From NCBI RefSeq assembly GCF_018390695.1, contig NZ_JAHBGF010000036.1:124001-188000 (forward strand): a stretch of DNA of 64,000 nt, given 5' to 3'. Shown here piece by piece: positions 1-11,682 of the stretch (position 1 is its first letter; each line of letters opens with the position of its first letter). The position numbers and the translations under genes are program-made. Below the pieces are notes generated by a model. It did no database searches, had not been told where the DNA came from, and saw nothing but the letters and a program-made list of their open reading frames with translations. The DNA is from Ancylobacter sonchi (GTDB lineage: Bacteria; Pseudomonadota; Alphaproteobacteria; Rhizobiales; Xanthobacteraceae).

Positions 1-714
1 GTTGAGGTAGTACTCGCGCTGGGTCTTCTCCATCTGGCGCTTGACGCGCGTGCGGATGCGCTTCTCGACCTGGAGCACCGAGATCTCGCTCTCCATCAGC
101 GAGAGCACCTTCTCCAGCCGGGCCGGGACCTTGAGGATCTCCAGCACCGCCTGCTTCTCGGGGATCTTCACCGCGAGATGCGAGGCGACGGTGTCGGCCA
201 GCTTCGAGTGGTCCTCGATCTGGGTGACGACGCCGACGACTTCCGGCGAGACCTTCTTGTTGAGCTTCACATAGCTCTCGAACTCGGCCAGCACCGAGCG
301 GCCCAGCGCTTCCGCCTCGATCTTGTTGCCCGCATCCTCCTCCAGCGCCACTGCCTCGGCCTCGTAGAGGTCGCTGCGGTCGGTGTAGTGGCTGACCTTG
401 GCGCGCGAGATCCCCTCGACCAGCACCTTCACGGTGCCGTCGGGCAGCTTCAGCAGCTGCAGCACCGAGGCGAGCGTACCGATCTTGTAGATGGCGTCGG
501 TGGAGGGATCGTCGTCGGACGCGTTCTCCTGCGTAGCCAGCAGGATGAAGGTGTCGTTGCGCATCACTTCCTCGAGCGCGCGGATCGACTTCTCGCGGCC
601 GACGAAGAGGGGCACGATCATGTGCGGAAAGACGACTATGTCGCGCAGCGGCAGCACCGGGAAGGTCTGCGAAACGCCGGGCGTGAGCGCGGTGCGAGGC
701 TTCGGGCTCGTCAT
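1..714 (-). CDS. lon: ATP-dependent protease Lon, N-terminal part (cut by window edge)
   Basis: The reverse strand from the ATG at 714 reads without a stop to base 1 (238 codons). It opens with the Lon substrate-binding domain, including PVLPLRDIVVFPHMIVPLFV near residue 20 and the coiled segment ending in RQMEKTQREYYLN. Lon is a cytosolic AAA+ serine protease that degrades misfolded and regulatory proteins. The ATPase and Ser-Lys protease domains lie outside the window. AAGGAAAG just before the ATG is the ribosome binding site. It is the last gene of a clpP-clpX-lon array on one strand, separated from clpX by 387 bp, so it probably has its own, possibly heat-inducible, promoter. Confidence 0.96.
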   Translation of the reverse strand, partial: MTSPKPRTALTPGVSQTFPVLPLRDIVVFPHMIVPLFVGREKSIRALEEVMRNDTFILLATQENASDDDPSTDAIYKIGTLASVLQLLKLPDGTVKVLVEGISRAKVSHYTDRSDLYEAEAVALEEDAGNKIEAEALGRSVLAEFESYVKLNKKVSPEVVGVVTQIEDHSKLADTVASHLAVKIPEKQAVLEILKVPARLEKVLSLMESEISVLQVEKRIRTRVKRQMEKTQREYYLN

Positions 715-897
715 GGCTCTTTCCTTTCTGTTGCCGGCCGGCTGCCGGAGCTTTGCGCGGACCCCTGAAGGCATCCGCGCAGCTGTCCGTGGGACCGTGC
801 CGCAATGCGGCCGGAACGCGAACGAAAATCTCTCTGCGATGGCGGGAGGTTAGGCCGCTTGGGGCAGGTCGATCCGATCGAGGACCGGGTGTTGGAT

Positions 898-930
898 CTC
901 AGATGGAGATGCCGTCCGGCGGCGTCAAGG
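898..930 (-). promoter_or_regulatory. Candidate heat-shock-type promoter for lon
   Basis: On the minus strand CCCTTGAC (around 923-930) is followed about 17 bases later by a CCATCTGAG-like element (around 898-906). This roughly resembles the alphaproteobacterial RpoH pattern CTTG-N17-CYTATNTNNG. The -10 match is imperfect. The long leader to lon (about 180 nt) is a weakness. Confidence 0.28.
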
Positions 931-1045
931 GCGGGAGCGCCCCGGCCGATGGTACTGGGGTCGGCACCGTCATGGGCAACGCCTTCCCCCTGCCGGCCAG
1001 CCGCGCGCGGCGCGGCCCGACCGGTCCGGCTCCTTCCGGAAGCCT

Positions 1046-1081
1046 CGGCCGGGCGCACGCCAAAGCTGGCGCGCCCGGCCG
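1046..1081 (-). terminator. GC-rich stem-loop downstream of clpX
   Basis: Arms CGGCCGGGCGC and GCGCCCGGCCG enclose an inner GCC/GGC stem with a 6-nt loop and a 2-nt bulge. It lies 20 bases after the clpX stop. There is no T-tract, so it may stabilise the 3' end or act with other factors rather than being a classical terminator. Confidence 0.5.
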
Positions 1082-1101
1082 TATCCGTCTCGCGCGCGCC
1101 G

Positions 1102-2373
<1,272 letters not shown>

Positions 2374-2823
2374 GCGTCTCTCCGTCCGCTCGGCGACCCG
2401 GGGGAAGCCCGGTCTCGCCTCAGTCTCGCAGGCCGCCGCGGGCCTCCAAGAGGGAGAAACGCGACGGCATCAGGGCCGTCTGTCAGGAAGTGACCCGAGG
2501 GTCCGATCCGCCGGCAAGTCGACCATGCCTAGTCCAATGTCCTAGCCAAGCATGGGTTCGCCGGAGCGATCAAGAAGGCAATCGTGCCGTCCCCGCTTTC
2601 GCTAGGGTAGAACGTTGCCCGTCTTCACCTCGTCACACCTCCTGATCAACAATCACGCACGCTGCCGCATCACGCAAATCGTCGCGGTGCATGTCACCCA
2701 TGCAAGCGCGATGCCGCCTCATGTGCAAGTGCCGGTTTCCCGGACAGCCCGCCCTTCGCCTCATATAGGAAGCGGGCGTTGCCCGGAAAACACGTCACCA
2801 TCGCAAAATCAGGTTAATCGACC
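2374..2823. other. clpP-clpX intergenic region
   Basis: 450 bases without a convincing gene. A TATATG element on the minus strand near 2762-2767 could be a clpX -10 box, but no good -35 is seen. A short GGGC-GTT-GCCC hairpin lies near 2774-2785. The length suggests independent clpX transcription. Confidence 0.5.
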
Positions 2824-3456
2824 TCAGCTCTTGGCAGGTGCGTCGTCAGGACGCTTGTCGATCACTTTGTCGATAATCCCGAACGCCTTGGCCGCCTCGG
2901 AGGTCATGAAGTTGTCGCGCTCGAGCGCTTCCTCGACCTTCGCGAGTTCCTGCCCGGTGTGATGGACATAGATCTCGTTCAGCCGGCGCTTGAGGCTTTC
3001 GACCTCGCGGGCGTGGATCAGGATGTCGGTGACCTGGCCCTGATAGCCGCCGGAGGGCTGGTGCACCATGATTCGCGCGTTGGGCAGCGCGAAGCGCATG
3101 TCCTTCTCGCCCGCGGTGAGCAGCAGCGAGCCCATCGAGGCGGCCTGGCCGATGCACAGCGTCGACACCGCCGGCTTGATGAACTGCATGGTGTCGTAGA
3201 TCGCGAGGCCCGACGTCACCACCCCACCCGGGGAGTTGATGTACATCGAGATTTCCTTCTTGGGATTCTCGGCTTCGAGGAACAGCAGCTGCGCGACCAT
3301 CAGGGTCGACATGCCGTCCTCGACCGGCCCGGTCAGGAAGATGATCCGCTCCTTCAGCAGGCGCGAATAGATGTCGTAGGAGCGCTCGCCCCGGTTGGTC
3401 TGCTCGACCACCATCGGGACCAGATAGTTCATGTAAGTATCGATCGGATCACGCAT
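2824..3456 (-). CDS. clpP: ATP-dependent Clp protease proteolytic subunit ClpP
   Basis: 210 residues. ClpP forms the tetradecameric serine peptidase chamber that works with ClpX and ClpA. The catalytic triad is recognisable: Ser in [11 protein letters not shown], His in [11 protein letters not shown] and Asp in [11 protein letters not shown]. The N-terminus ([20 protein letters not shown]) is typical of the alphaproteobacterial form. The tig gene sits 181 bases upstream on the same strand, giving the conserved order tig-clpP-clpX-lon. The start is preceded by GAGGAT. Nothing is unusual. Confidence 0.99.
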   Translation of the reverse strand: MRDPIDTYMNYLVPMVVEQTNRGERSYDIYSRLLKERIIFLTGPVEDGMSTLMVAQLLFLEAENPKKEISMYINSPGGVVTSGLAIYDTMQFIKPAVSTLCIGQAASMGSLLLTAGEKDMRFALPNARIMVHQPSGGYQGQVTDILIHAREVESLKRRLNEIYVHHTGQELAKVEEALERDNFMTSEAAKAFGIIDKVIDKRPDDAPAKS

Positions 3457-3579
3457 AATTTATCCTCGACAGGCCGGCGCGAAACGCGCCCCGAATCTCG
3501 TCCCGCCCCACCATAATGGGAAACGCCGTGCCGACCAGCCCGCCCGGCCATTAAGCCGCGGGGCGTCCCCGCATAAGCG

Positions 3580-3609
3580 GAAGCCGCCGGCCGGGGGGCC
3601 GACGGCTTC
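3580..3609 (-). terminator. Stem-loop downstream of tig
   Basis: Arms GAAGCCGCCGGC and GCCGACGGCTTC (one mismatch, 6-nt loop) follow the tig stop by about 30 bases. A second short hairpin (GCGGGG/CCCCGC) lies just beyond. Neither has a T-tract, so attenuation before clpP is possible but unproven. Confidence 0.42.
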
Positions 3610-3637
3610 GCAGGATCTCGGCGATCTGTCGAAAGCG

Positions 3638-4987
3638 TCAGGCCTTCTCGACCTCGTCCTCGGCGTAGAGCTCCTCGCGGGTAACGGGCTTTTCCGTCAC
3701 ATTGGCGAGCTCCAGCAGGAAGTCGACGACCTTCTCCTCGAAGATCGGCGCGCGCAGGGTGGCGAGAGCCTGGGCGTTCTTGCGATAGAACTCCCATACC
3801 TGCTGCTCCTGCCCGGGGAACTGGCGGGCACGTTCGACGACGGCGCGGGTCACTTCGTCGTCGGAGACCTGAATGTTGTTCTTCTCACCGATTTCCGCAA
3901 GCACCAGGCCGAGACGCACGCGGCGCTTGGCGATCTTCTCGTAGTCGGCGCGGGCGGCCTCCTCGGTGGTGCCCTCGTCGGCGAAGCTCTTCTTCTGAGC
4001 TTCCATCTCCTGGGTCACCGAACCCCAGATGCCCTCGAATTCCTGCTCGGCGAGGGTCGGGGGCACGTCGAACTGGTGCAGGCCGTCGAGCGCGTCGAGC
4101 AGGCGGCGCTTCACCTTGGCGCGCGAGGCGTTGGCGTGCTCCTGCACGATGCGGCTCTTCACGGTCTCCTTGAGAGCCGCGAGGTCGTCCATGCCGAGGG
4201 TCTTGGCGAACTCGTCATTGATCGTCAGCTCGCCGGGAGCCTCGATCTTCTTGGCGGTCGTCTCGAACTCGGCGTCCTTGCCGGCGAGCTGCGCGGCCTG
4301 GTACTCGGCCGGGAAGGTCACCTTCACGGTGCGGGTCTCGTCGACCTTGATGCCGACCAGCTGGTCCTCGAAGCCGGGGATGAAGCTGCCCGAGCCGATC
4401 ACCAGCGGCACGTCCTCGGCGGAGCCGCCATCGAACTTCTCGCCGTCGATCGAGCCGACGAAGGAGATGGTGACGCGGTCGCCCTTCTCGGCGGCGGCGT
4501 CCTTGTCGGTGAACGGACGGTTGGATTCGGCGATGCGGCTCACCGCCTCGTCGACTTCCTCGTCGGTCACGGCGAGAACCGGCCTCTCGAGCGAGATGGT
4601 CTTGAAGTCGCCGAGCTCGATCTTCGGCAGCACTTCGATGCCGACGGTGTAGGAGAGGTCGGCCTTGCCGTCGATGACCTCCTTCACCAGTGTCTCGTCC
4701 TGCGGCAGCTCGACCTTGGGCTGCATGGCGAGCTTGAAGCCGCCATCCTCGACGATCTTGGTGTTGGCCTCGTTCACCGCCTGGTCGATGACCTCGGCGA
4801 GCACCGACTTGCCGTACATGCGCTTGAGATGGGCGACCGGCACCTTGCCCGGCCGGAAGCCGTTGAGGCGGACCTTGTCCTTCATCTCGTCGAGGCGGGC
4901 ATTCGCCTTGGCGTCCAGTTCGCTGGCCGGCAGCACCACGCGATATTCGCGCTTGAGACCTTCGGCGAGGAGTTCGGTGACCTGCAT
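3638..4987 (-). CDS. tig: Trigger factor (ribosome-associated chaperone and prolyl isomerase)
   Basis: 449 residues from the ATG at 4987 ([20 protein letters not shown]). The open frame runs further upstream through the tRNA-Leu gene, which rules out the longer start. Trigger factor binds the ribosome near the peptide exit and folds nascent chains. The ribosome-binding signature is the [17 protein letters not shown] segment around residues 40-56. The FKBP-type PPIase domain follows ([20 protein letters not shown] and [11 protein letters not shown], roughly 160-240), then the helical substrate-cradle domain. The tail is acidic ([11 protein letters not shown]). Its position ahead of clpP-clpX is conserved in proteobacteria. 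Confidence 0.98.
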   Translation of the reverse strand: MQVTELLAEGLKREYRVVLPASELDAKANARLDEMKDKVRLNGFRPGKVPVAHLKRMYGKSVLAEVIDQAVNEANTKIVEDGGFKLAMQPKVELPQDETLVKEVIDGKADLSYTVGIEVLPKIELGDFKTISLERPVLAVTDEEVDEAVSRIAESNRPFTDKDAAAEKGDRVTISFVGSIDGEKFDGGSAEDVPLVIGSGSFIPGFEDQLVGIKVDETRTVKVTFPAEYQAAQLAGKDAEFETTAKKIEAPGELTINDEFAKTLGMDDLAALKETVKSRIVQEHANASRAKVKRRLLDALDGLHQFDVPPTLAEQEFEGIWGSVTQEMEAQKKSFADEGTTEEAARADYEKIAKRRVRLGLVLAEIGEKNNIQVSDDEVTRAVVERARQFPGQEQQVWEFYRKNAQALATLRAPIFEEKVVDFLLELANVTEKPVTREELYAEDEVEKA

Positions 4988-5121
4988 TGTCGTTCGGCCT
5001 TCGTCGTGAGCGCCGCGTGGCGGCGTGTCTGATAGCGTCGGTTGCGAGAGCGGGCCCGCGCGGAGCGGCCCCTGCCCTCGGCGATGGGGTTTGGCTCGGC
5101 GGCAACGGAAGGGGCAAACAC

Positions 5122-5206
5122 TGGTGCGGGCGGAGGGGCTCGAACCCCCACGACTTTCGTCACTGGAACCTAAATCCAGCGCGTCTACCAGTTCCGCCAC
5201 GCCCGC
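5122..5206 (-). tRNA. tRNA-Leu (anticodon UAG)
   Basis: The reverse strand folds into an 85-nt class II tRNA. The acceptor arm GCGGGCG pairs with CGCCCGC and is followed by discriminator A and an encoded CCA. The D-loop region is TGGCGGAACTGGTAGACGCG. The anticodon stem CTGGA/TTCCAG presents TAG. A variable arm and the T-loop GGTTCGAGCCCC follow. It lies between nnr and tig on the same strand and should be independently transcribed. Confidence 0.96.
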
Positions 5207-5350
5207 TTGCGCGCCGTCGCCCGGTCCTCGGCAGATGCCATCGACCAAGGCACGCGGACGCGCGCACCCGAATAGGTGCCGCCAGCCGGGTGCGGGCTTA
5301 TAGCACGGCCCCGCCGTCGCGCCAGCCCAAAATGCGCGTGATCCCTGCGC

Positions 5351-6883
5351 TCAGACGGCCACGCCGAGCGAGACGAACAGCCGGCGCGTGACCGGACGCA
5401 GCGCGTCGACGAGATCGTCGGCGACGAGGCCGGGGCCGACCTCCCTCCCCGCCTCGCCATGCAGCCACACCGCCGCGGCCGCCGCCTCGAAGGCCGGCAT
5501 GCCCTGCGCCAGCAGGCCGCCGATGATTCCCGCCAGCACGTCGCCGGCGCCGGCGGTGGCGATGGTGGGCGGTGCGTTCGAGGCGATGGCGGCGCGCCCG
5601 TCCGGGCTCGCCACCACGGTGTCCGGCCCCTTCAACAGCAGCACCGCGCCGATAAGCGCCGCCCCGGCCCGCGCCCGCTCCAGCTTCGAAGTGGGCCCCA
5701 TGACCGAGGGCTCGTCCGCGAACAGCCGTGCGAACTCGCCGTCATGCGGCGTCACCACCGCGGCGGGAGAGCTGGCGAGGACGCGCGCCAGCCCGCGTGC
5801 GTCGCCGGCATAGGAGGTGATGAGGTCGGCATCGACCACCAGCCGCCGCTCCGCCGCCGCCTCCAGCTTGGCCCGGGTCAGCGGCCCTACCCCGGCACCG
5901 GGGCCGAGCACCACCGTGCCGAGCCGGCGGTCGGCGAGCAGATGCGCCAGCCCGTCGGCGTCCTCGACGGGACGCACCATCACGGCGGAGAGATTCGCCG
6001 CATGGATCGCTAGCGCCTCCGCCGGGCAGGCGACCGTCACCAGCCCCGCCCCGGCCCGCAGCGCCGCCCGGGCGGCGAGCCGGGCCGCGCCGGTGGCGAA
6101 GGCCGGCCCGGACACCGCGACGAGATGCCCGCGATCATATTTATGCCCGTCGACCCTCGGCACCGGGAATTGCCCGTCCCACAGCGCCGGGACATTAGCG
6201 AAGGCACGCGGGCGGATTTCCTTCAGCACCCCGGCGCCGATACCGATATCGACCACCTCCAGCGTGCCGGCATGCACGCGCCCCGGCATCAGGAGGTGCC
6301 CCGGCTTCGGCCGGAAGAAGGTGACGCTCGCCGCCGCCCGGATCGCCGCGCCGCGCACCGCGCCGGTCGCCCCGTCGATGCCCGCGGGCAGGTCGACCGC
6401 CACCACCGGCACCCCGGCGGCATTCACCCGTGCGACGAGGTCGCACACCGTCGGGTCGAGGTCGCGGGCGAGCCCGGCACCGAACAGCGCATCGATGGTC
6501 AGATCGGCCGCGCCGACATCGACATCGGCCGCATCGGCCACCTCGCCGGTCCAGAGATCGGCCATGGCGGCGGCATCGCCGGACAGCCGCGCGCGAGCCC
6601 CGAGCAGTGCCAGCCGCACCCGGTAGCCCTGCCCCGCGAGTCGCCGCGCCGCCACGAAGCCGTCGCCGCCATTATTGCCCGGCCCGCAGAGCACGAGCAC
6701 CCGCCCGCCCGGCAGGCAGCGCCGCGCCGCCGCCTGCGCCACCGCCGCCCCGGCCCGCTCCATCAGCACCGTGCCGGGGGTACCGCCGGCAATGGTCAGG
6801 CCGTCCGCCCGCCCCATCTCGGCAGGGGTGAGCAGCTCGAATCCGCCCGGCCCGCCCTCCGGTCCTCGCGAGGCTGTGGACAT
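5351..6883 (-). CDS. nnr: Bifunctional NAD(P)H-hydrate epimerase / ADP-dependent dehydratase
   Basis: 510 residues, the usual fused length. The protein repairs NADHX and NADPHX. The N-terminal YjeF-type epimerase (about 15-215) shows VLCGPGNNGGDGFVAARRL and VVAVDLPAGIDGATG. The C-terminal ribokinase-like dehydratase (about 225-500) shows VVLGPGAGVG, VVTPHDGEFARLF, LLLKGPDTVVA and TAGAGDVLAGIIGG, the ADP-binding and catalytic segments. The ATG at 6883 follows AGGAGG. It diverges from glnB across a 282-base AT-richer spacer, whereas many relatives have the same gene close to the glnBA operon. Confidence 0.96.
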   Translation of the reverse strand: MSTASRGPEGGPGGFELLTPAEMGRADGLTIAGGTPGTVLMERAGAAVAQAAARRCLPGGRVLVLCGPGNNGGDGFVAARRLAGQGYRVRLALLGARARLSGDAAAMADLWTGEVADAADVDVGAADLTIDALFGAGLARDLDPTVCDLVARVNAAGVPVVAVDLPAGIDGATGAVRGAAIRAAASVTFFRPKPGHLLMPGRVHAGTLEVVDIGIGAGVLKEIRPRAFANVPALWDGQFPVPRVDGHKYDRGHLVAVSGPAFATGAARLAARAALRAGAGLVTVACPAEALAIHAANLSAVMVRPVEDADGLAHLLADRRLGTVVLGPGAGVGPLTRAKLEAAAERRLVVDADLITSYAGDARGLARVLASSPAAVVTPHDGEFARLFADEPSVMGPTSKLERARAGAALIGAVLLLKGPDTVVASPDGRAAIASNAPPTIATAGAGDVLAGIIGGLLAQGMPAFEAAAAAVWLHGEAGREVGPGLVADDLVDALRPVTRRLFVSLGVAV

Positions 6884-6983
6884 CCCGATCCTCCTGCCCG
6901 GCTTTTATAAGCGGCAAAGCGAAACACTTTGCTCAAATTACGCGCAGCCGAGACTGGCATTTCCGACAAAACGTCGCCTATAA

Positions 6984-7504
<521 letters not shown>

Positions 7505-7582
7505 TGGGCGATGCCGGGCTCTGTATTCGCCCGGCAAACCCCGCTGCCCGCGTCCGGGCAGCGCAATCAGAGGCAAGATACT

Positions 7583-8992
7583 ATGACGACGGCCAAGGAC
7601 GTCCTGAAGCTTATAAAGGACAACGACGTCAAATACGTCGACCTTCGCTTCACCGATCCGCGCGGCAAGTGGCAGCACGTCACCTTCGACATCTCGATGG
7701 TGGACGAGGACTTCTTCGCTGAAGGACAAGCGTTCGACGGTTCGTCCATCGCCGGCTGGAAGGCGATCAACGAATCCGACATGCACCTGCAGCCGGACCT
7801 CGATTCGGTGTGCATCGATCCCTTCTTCGCCGAGACGACGCTGGTCGTCGTCTGCGACGTGCTGGAGCCGACCACCGGCGAGCCCTATGGGCGCGACCCG
7901 CGCGGCATCGCCAAGAAGGCCGAAGCCTATATGAAGAGCACCGGCATCGGCGACACCGTCTATATCGGTCCCGAGGCCGAGTTCTTCATCTTCGACGACG
8001 TCCGCTTCAAGGCCGATCCCTACAACACCGGCTTCAAGCTCGATTCGAGCGAGCTGCCGACCAATGGCGACACGGAATATGAAGGCGGCAATCTCGGCCA
8101 CCGCGTGCGCACCAAGGGCGGCTATTTCCCGGTTCCCCCGGTCGACAGCGCGCAGGACATGCGCGGCGAGATGCTGGCGGCGATGGCCCGCATGGGCGCC
8201 AAGGTCGAGAAGCACCATCACGAGGTGGCTTCCGCCCAGCACGAGCTGGGCCTGAAGTTCGACACCCTGGTGACGATGGCCGACCACCTGCAGGTCTACA
8301 AGTACTGCATCCACCAGGTCGCCAACGTCTACGGCAAGACCGCGACCTTCATGCCCAAGCCCGTCTATGGCGACAACGGCTCGGGCATGCATGTGCACCA
8401 GTCGATCTGGAAGGACGGCAAGCCGCAGTTCGCCGGCAACAAGTACGCCGACCTCAGCCAGGAATGCCTGTGGTACATCGGCGGCATCATCAAGCACGCC
8501 AAGGCGCTGAACGCCTTCACCAACCCGCTGACCAACTCCTACAAGCGTCTGGTCCCGGGCTATGAGGCGCCGGTGCTGCTCGCCTATTCGGCGCGCAACC
8601 GCTCGGCGTCCTGCCGCATCCCCTACACCACCTCGCCGAAGGCGAAGCGCGTCGAGACCCGCTTCCCCGACCCCGGCGCGAACCCCTACCTCGCCTTCGC
8701 CGCTCTGCTGATGGCCGGCCTCGACGGCATCCAGAACAAGATCGACCCCGGCCCGGCGATGGACAAGGATCTCTACGACCTGCCCCCGCGCGAGCTGAAG
8801 AAGATCCCGACCGTCTGCGGTTCGCTCCGCGAGGCGCTGGCGTCGCTCGACAAGGACCGCGAGTTCCTGAAGAAGGGCGGCGTGTTCGAGGACGACTTCA
8901 TCAACGCCTATATCGAGCTGAAGATGACCGAGGTGATGCGCTTCGAGATGACGCCGCACCCGGTCGAGTTCGAGATGTACTACTCGGTCTGA
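7583..8992 (+). CDS. glnA: Glutamine synthetase type I (GSI-beta)
   Basis: 469 residues from the ATG at 7583 ([25 protein letters not shown]). It condenses ammonia and glutamate with ATP to form glutamine; the enzyme is a cytosolic dodecamer. Visible motifs include [12 protein letters not shown], the metal-binding [14 protein letters not shown], the glutamate/ATP segment [15 protein letters not shown] and the adenylylation region around Asp-Leu-Tyr in [10 protein letters not shown] (Tyr near 400). The adenylylation site marks the PII-regulated GSI-beta class. RBS GAGGCA. It is followed by a strong intrinsic terminator. Confidence 0.99.
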   Translation: MTTAKDVLKLIKDNDVKYVDLRFTDPRGKWQHVTFDISMVDEDFFAEGQAFDGSSIAGWKAINESDMHLQPDLDSVCIDPFFAETTLVVVCDVLEPTTGEPYGRDPRGIAKKAEAYMKSTGIGDTVYIGPEAEFFIFDDVRFKADPYNTGFKLDSSELPTNGDTEYEGGNLGHRVRTKGGYFPVPPVDSAQDMRGEMLAAMARMGAKVEKHHHEVASAQHELGLKFDTLVTMADHLQVYKYCIHQVANVYGKTATFMPKPVYGDNGSGMHVHQSIWKDGKPQFAGNKYADLSQECLWYIGGIIKHAKALNAFTNPLTNSYKRLVPGYEAPVLLAYSARNRSASCRIPYTTSPKAKRVETRFPDPGANPYLAFAALLMAGLDGIQNKIDPGPAMDKDLYDLPPRELKKIPTVCGSLREALASLDKDREFLKKGGVFEDDFINAYIELKMTEVMRFEMTPHPVEFEMYYSV

Positions 8993-9037
8993 CCGGATCG
9001 CGGGTGGGGGCCTCCCGACCCGACGACGCGACAAGGG

Positions 9038-9062
9038 AAAGGGCGCCACCGGCGCCCTTTTT
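9038..9062 (+). terminator. Intrinsic terminator of glnBA
   Basis: AAAGGGCGCC, loop ACC, GGCGCCC then five T. Located 46 bases after the glnA stop. Confidence 0.88.
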
Positions 9063-9175
9063 CATGCCCGGCTTCCGGACCATGCCCTGCCCCGTGGGCC
9101 CCGCAGCTCGGAAATCGCGGGTGCCTCGAAGTTGCCGACAGCCGATGGCGCGGGCGCTTCAGGATCGTCGGCGTC

Positions 9176-10393
9176 TCAGGAATGCGGCGAAGCCGCGCGC
9201 CGGTCGCCGCCCATCTGGCCCGCACTCCAGTCGCCCGGGCGGTGCACCATCACCCGGTCACGCCCGCCCTGTTTGGCAGCATAGAGCGCCATATCCGCCC
9301 GTCCCTGCAGCGCCGACAGCGCCTCGACCGACGCGGAAGCCGGCAGCTCGCCAAGCGCGATGCCGATGCTGGCCGACAGCTTCGCTCCGTGCATCGGCAG
9401 CCCCTCGCCGGACCGGCGGAAGGCGAGGCGGATACGCTCGGCGATCTCCCGGGCCGTGCCGACATCGGCGCCGGGCAGCACGATGCCGAACTCCTCGCCG
9501 CCGAGGCGCGCCACGATGTCGGTGCCGCGCAGATTGTCGCGCAGCACCTTGGCGAACAGGCACAGCACCTCGTCGCCTGCGGCATGGCCATAGACGTCGT
9601 TGATCGCCTTGAAGCGGTCGAGGTCGAGCACCAGCACCGCCACCGGCCCGCCGGCGGCGGCGACATCGCGGGTGCGGGCCTGGAAGCCCCGGCGGTTCAG
9701 CAGCCCGGTCAGGTCGTCGACCAATGCCGCCTCCTCGAAATGCCGCTCGCGACGCTCGCGCACCATGCCGATCACGCAGAACGCCATCAGCAGCTGGAAG
9801 GCAACGAGCTCGAAGGCATAGGCCATCAGGCTCGGATCGAGCAGGACGTTGCCCTCGACATTCACCGTCGCGAAGCCGAGCAGCAAAAGCCCCGGCCGGG
9901 CGAGCATCGTGAAAAGGTGCACCCCCAGCAGCCCCATGGCGAGGCGGCGCGACACCAGCCGGTCGGCGCGGCGGCGATACAGCTCGCGAATGCTCAGCAC
10001 GACCAGCAGCGCGGTGAACCCCAGCATCACCCACATGCGGGCCACCGCATCGTCGCGGAAGCCGGGCAGCTGGCAGATCGCCAGCCATGCCGCGATCAGC
10101 ACCACCGGCAGCACCTTGTCCGGCCGCCGCCGGTCGAAGGCGCGAAAGCCGTTCCAGCCGAGCCCCCAGGCGAGCAGCAGTGCGGCATTGGAGAGCTCGA
10201 TGGAGACGAAGCCCGGCACCACGCCGCGTGCCGCGAGGCCGGCCAGCCCCATGGTGGTGAGCACGAAGGCGGTGCCCCAATAGCCGAGCGCGTTCTCTCC
10301 CGGCCACATGATCCACGACACCAGCAGCACGCCCGCGATCAGCAGCGTCGAGAAGGTGGTGAAGGACCAGATGGTGAGCGGGTCGTAGAACAT
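9176..10393 (-). CDS. Membrane-bound diguanylate cyclase (GGDEF domain)
   Basis: 405 residues from the ATG at 10393; a GTG at 10450 would add 19 residues, but neither start has a strong ribosome binding site. About six hydrophobic helices span residues 5-210, with the final helix followed by RERRERHFEEAALVDDLTGLLNRRGF, the classic entry into a GGDEF domain. The active-site motif GGEEF is intact (ARLGGEEFGIVLPG), so the protein should make c-di-GMP from GTP. An RxxD product-inhibition motif is not obvious five residues before GGEEF (sequence there is GTDIVAR). The signal sensed by the membrane domain is unknown. It stands alone between glnA and rpsI. Confidence 0.9.
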   Translation of the reverse strand: MFYDPLTIWSFTTFSTLLIAGVLLVSWIMWPGENALGYWGTAFVLTTMGLAGLAARGVVPGFVSIELSNAALLLAWGLGWNGFRAFDRRRPDKVLPVVLIAAWLAICQLPGFRDDAVARMWVMLGFTALLVVLSIRELYRRRADRLVSRRLAMGLLGVHLFTMLARPGLLLLGFATVNVEGNVLLDPSLMAYAFELVAFQLLMAFCVIGMVRERRERHFEEAALVDDLTGLLNRRGFQARTRDVAAAGGPVAVLVLDLDRFKAINDVYGHAAGDEVLCLFAKVLRDNLRGTDIVARLGGEEFGIVLPGADVGTAREIAERIRLAFRRSGEGLPMHGAKLSASIGIALGELPASASVEALSALQGRADMALYAAKQGGRDRVMVHRPGDWSAGQMGGDRRAASPHS

Positions 10394-10522
10394 GCAGCCT
10401 GCACCGAGCGGGGCGGTTCCCGGACCTTCGAGATACCGGAATGCGAGCACCGTGCCTAGCGACCCGCCGCAGGGAACGCGACGGGAAACGCAGCGGGCAA
10501 TGCGGCAGGATGCGCGGCAAAC

Positions 10523-10552
10523 AAAAAGGGCAGGCCGCGAGGCCTGCCCTTT
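10523..10552 (-). terminator. Intrinsic terminator of rplM-rpsI
   Basis: On the minus strand AAAGGGCAGGCC, loop TCGC, GGCCTGCCC and TTTTTGT. It lies 28 bases beyond the rpsI stop. Confidence 0.86.
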
Positions 10553-10579
10553 CGATGTCGCAGCGGACAGATCCGCCGA

Positions 10580-11056
10580 TCAGCGCTTCGAGAACTGGAA
10601 GCTGCGGCGAGCCTTGGCACGGCCGTACTTCTTACGCTCGACGACGCGCGAGTCGCGGGTCAGGAAGCCGCCCTTCTTGAGCGGGCCGCGCAGCTCGGGC
10701 TCGTAATAGGTGAGCGCGCGGGAGATGCCGTGGCGCAGCGCGCCGGCCTGGCCGGAGAGGCCGCCGCCGGAGACGGTGCAGACCACGTCGTACTGGCCCG
10801 AACGGGCCGCGGCGGCGAAGGGCTGCTGGATGATCATGCGCAGCACCGGGCGCGCGAAGTAAACTTCGAGCGTGCGGTCGTTGACGGTGATCTTGCCGGT
10901 GCCCGGACGCACCCACACGCGGGCGACGGCGTCCTTGCGCTTGCCGGTGGCATAGGCGCGACCGAACTTGTCGAGCTTCTGAACGTGCTTGGGGGCCTCG
11001 GGGGCCTGAGCCTTCAGAGCGTCGAGGGCGTCGAGGGACTGGAGAACCTCGGCCAT
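10580..11056 (-). CDS. rpsI: 30S ribosomal protein S9
   Basis: 158 residues, with the roughly 25-residue N-terminal extension common in alphaproteobacteria before the conserved [15 protein letters not shown]. The central [19 protein letters not shown] and the C-terminal [20 protein letters not shown] (the tail that touches P-site tRNA) are canonical. It lies 2 bases downstream of rplM and forms the conserved rplM-rpsI operon. Confidence 0.99.
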   Translation of the reverse strand: MAEVLQSLDALDALKAQAPEAPKHVQKLDKFGRAYATGKRKDAVARVWVRPGTGKITVNDRTLEVYFARPVLRMIIQQPFAAAARSGQYDVVCTVSGGGLSGQAGALRHGISRALTYYEPELRGPLKKGGFLTRDSRVVERKKYGRAKARRSFQFSKR

Positions 11057-11058
11057 GA

Positions 11059-11520
11059 TCAGTTCCTCACATTCTTGCGGTTCAGCGCGGCGACGTCGAG
11101 CGCCACCGGCTGCTGGGCCTCGTGCGGGTGAGCCGAGCCCTTATAGACGCGCAGGTTGCCCATCAGCTTGCGGCCGAGGGGACCGCGGGCGAGCATGCGC
11201 TCCACCGCCTTCTCCACCACGCGCTCCGGGAAGCGGCCGTCGAGCAGGAACTTCGCAGTCCGCTCCTTGATGCCGCCGGGGAAGCCGGTGTGGTGGTAGT
11301 AGACCTTGTCGTTGCGCTTGTTGCCGGTCAGCGCCACCTTCTCGGCGTTGATGACGACGACGTTGTCGCCGCAATCGACGTGCGGGGTGTAGATGGCCTT
11401 GTGCTTGCCCTTCAGGCGCGTGGCAATGATGGTCGCGAGCCGGCCGACCACGAGGTCGGTCGCATCGATCACCACCCACTTCTTCTCAATGTCGGCAGGC
11501 TTTGCCGAAAACGTCTTCAT
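11059..11520 (-). CDS. rplM: 50S ribosomal protein L13
   Basis: 153 residues from the ATG at 11520 ([20 protein letters not shown]); a longer frame upstream would run through the promoter. Typical L13 segments are [27 protein letters not shown] and [25 protein letters not shown]13 is an early-assembly protein of the large subunit. First gene of the rplM-rpsI operon; a good sigma-70 promoter lies about 50 bases upstream. Confidence 0.99.
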   Translation of the reverse strand: MKTFSAKPADIEKKWVVIDATDLVVGRLATIIATRLKGKHKAIYTPHVDCGDNVVVINAEKVALTGNKRNDKVYYHHTGFPGGIKERTAKFLLDGRFPERVVEKAVERMLARGPLGRKLMGNLRVYKGSAHPHEAQQPVALDVAALNRKNVRN

Positions 11521-11577
11521 GGGATGTATCCATATGCGTAAGGATGCCGCCTTGAGGCCGCACTTCACTTGGCGCGG

Positions 11578-11606
11578 CTTTTAACCGAGCGGCACGCACA
11601 CGTCAA
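11578..11606 (-). promoter_or_regulatory. Sigma-70 promoter of rplM-rpsI
   Basis: On the minus strand TTGACG (11601-11606), 17-base spacer, TAAAAG (11578-11583). The predicted start is near 11571, giving a leader of about 50 nt. It lies in an AT-rich stretch unlike its surroundings. Confidence 0.68.
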
Positions 11607-11653
11607 TCGCGTGGCACACGTATTAATACAGCAAAATCAATAACTTGCGAAAT

Positions 11654-11669
11654 AGGTATAAAAATACCT
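11654..11669. repeat. Small AT-rich inverted repeat
   Basis: Arms AGGTAT and ATACCT with loop AAAA. It lies just after the thioesterase stop on the minus strand and upstream of the rplM promoter. It could be a weak terminator or an operator. Confidence 0.35.
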
Positions 11670-11682
11670 GTATCTAAACCCC

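Larger units (their letters stand above)
715..1101. other. lon-clpX intergenic region
   Basis: This 387-base spacer has no supportable gene. It holds a strong stem-loop just after clpX and a candidate lon promoter. Open frames crossing it on both strands lack ribosome binding sites and known motifs. Confidence 0.6.

Noticed and set aside
4988..5248. N-terminal extension of trigger factor
   Set aside because: It would translate through the tRNA-Leu gene; the conserved protein begins MQVTELL at 4987.
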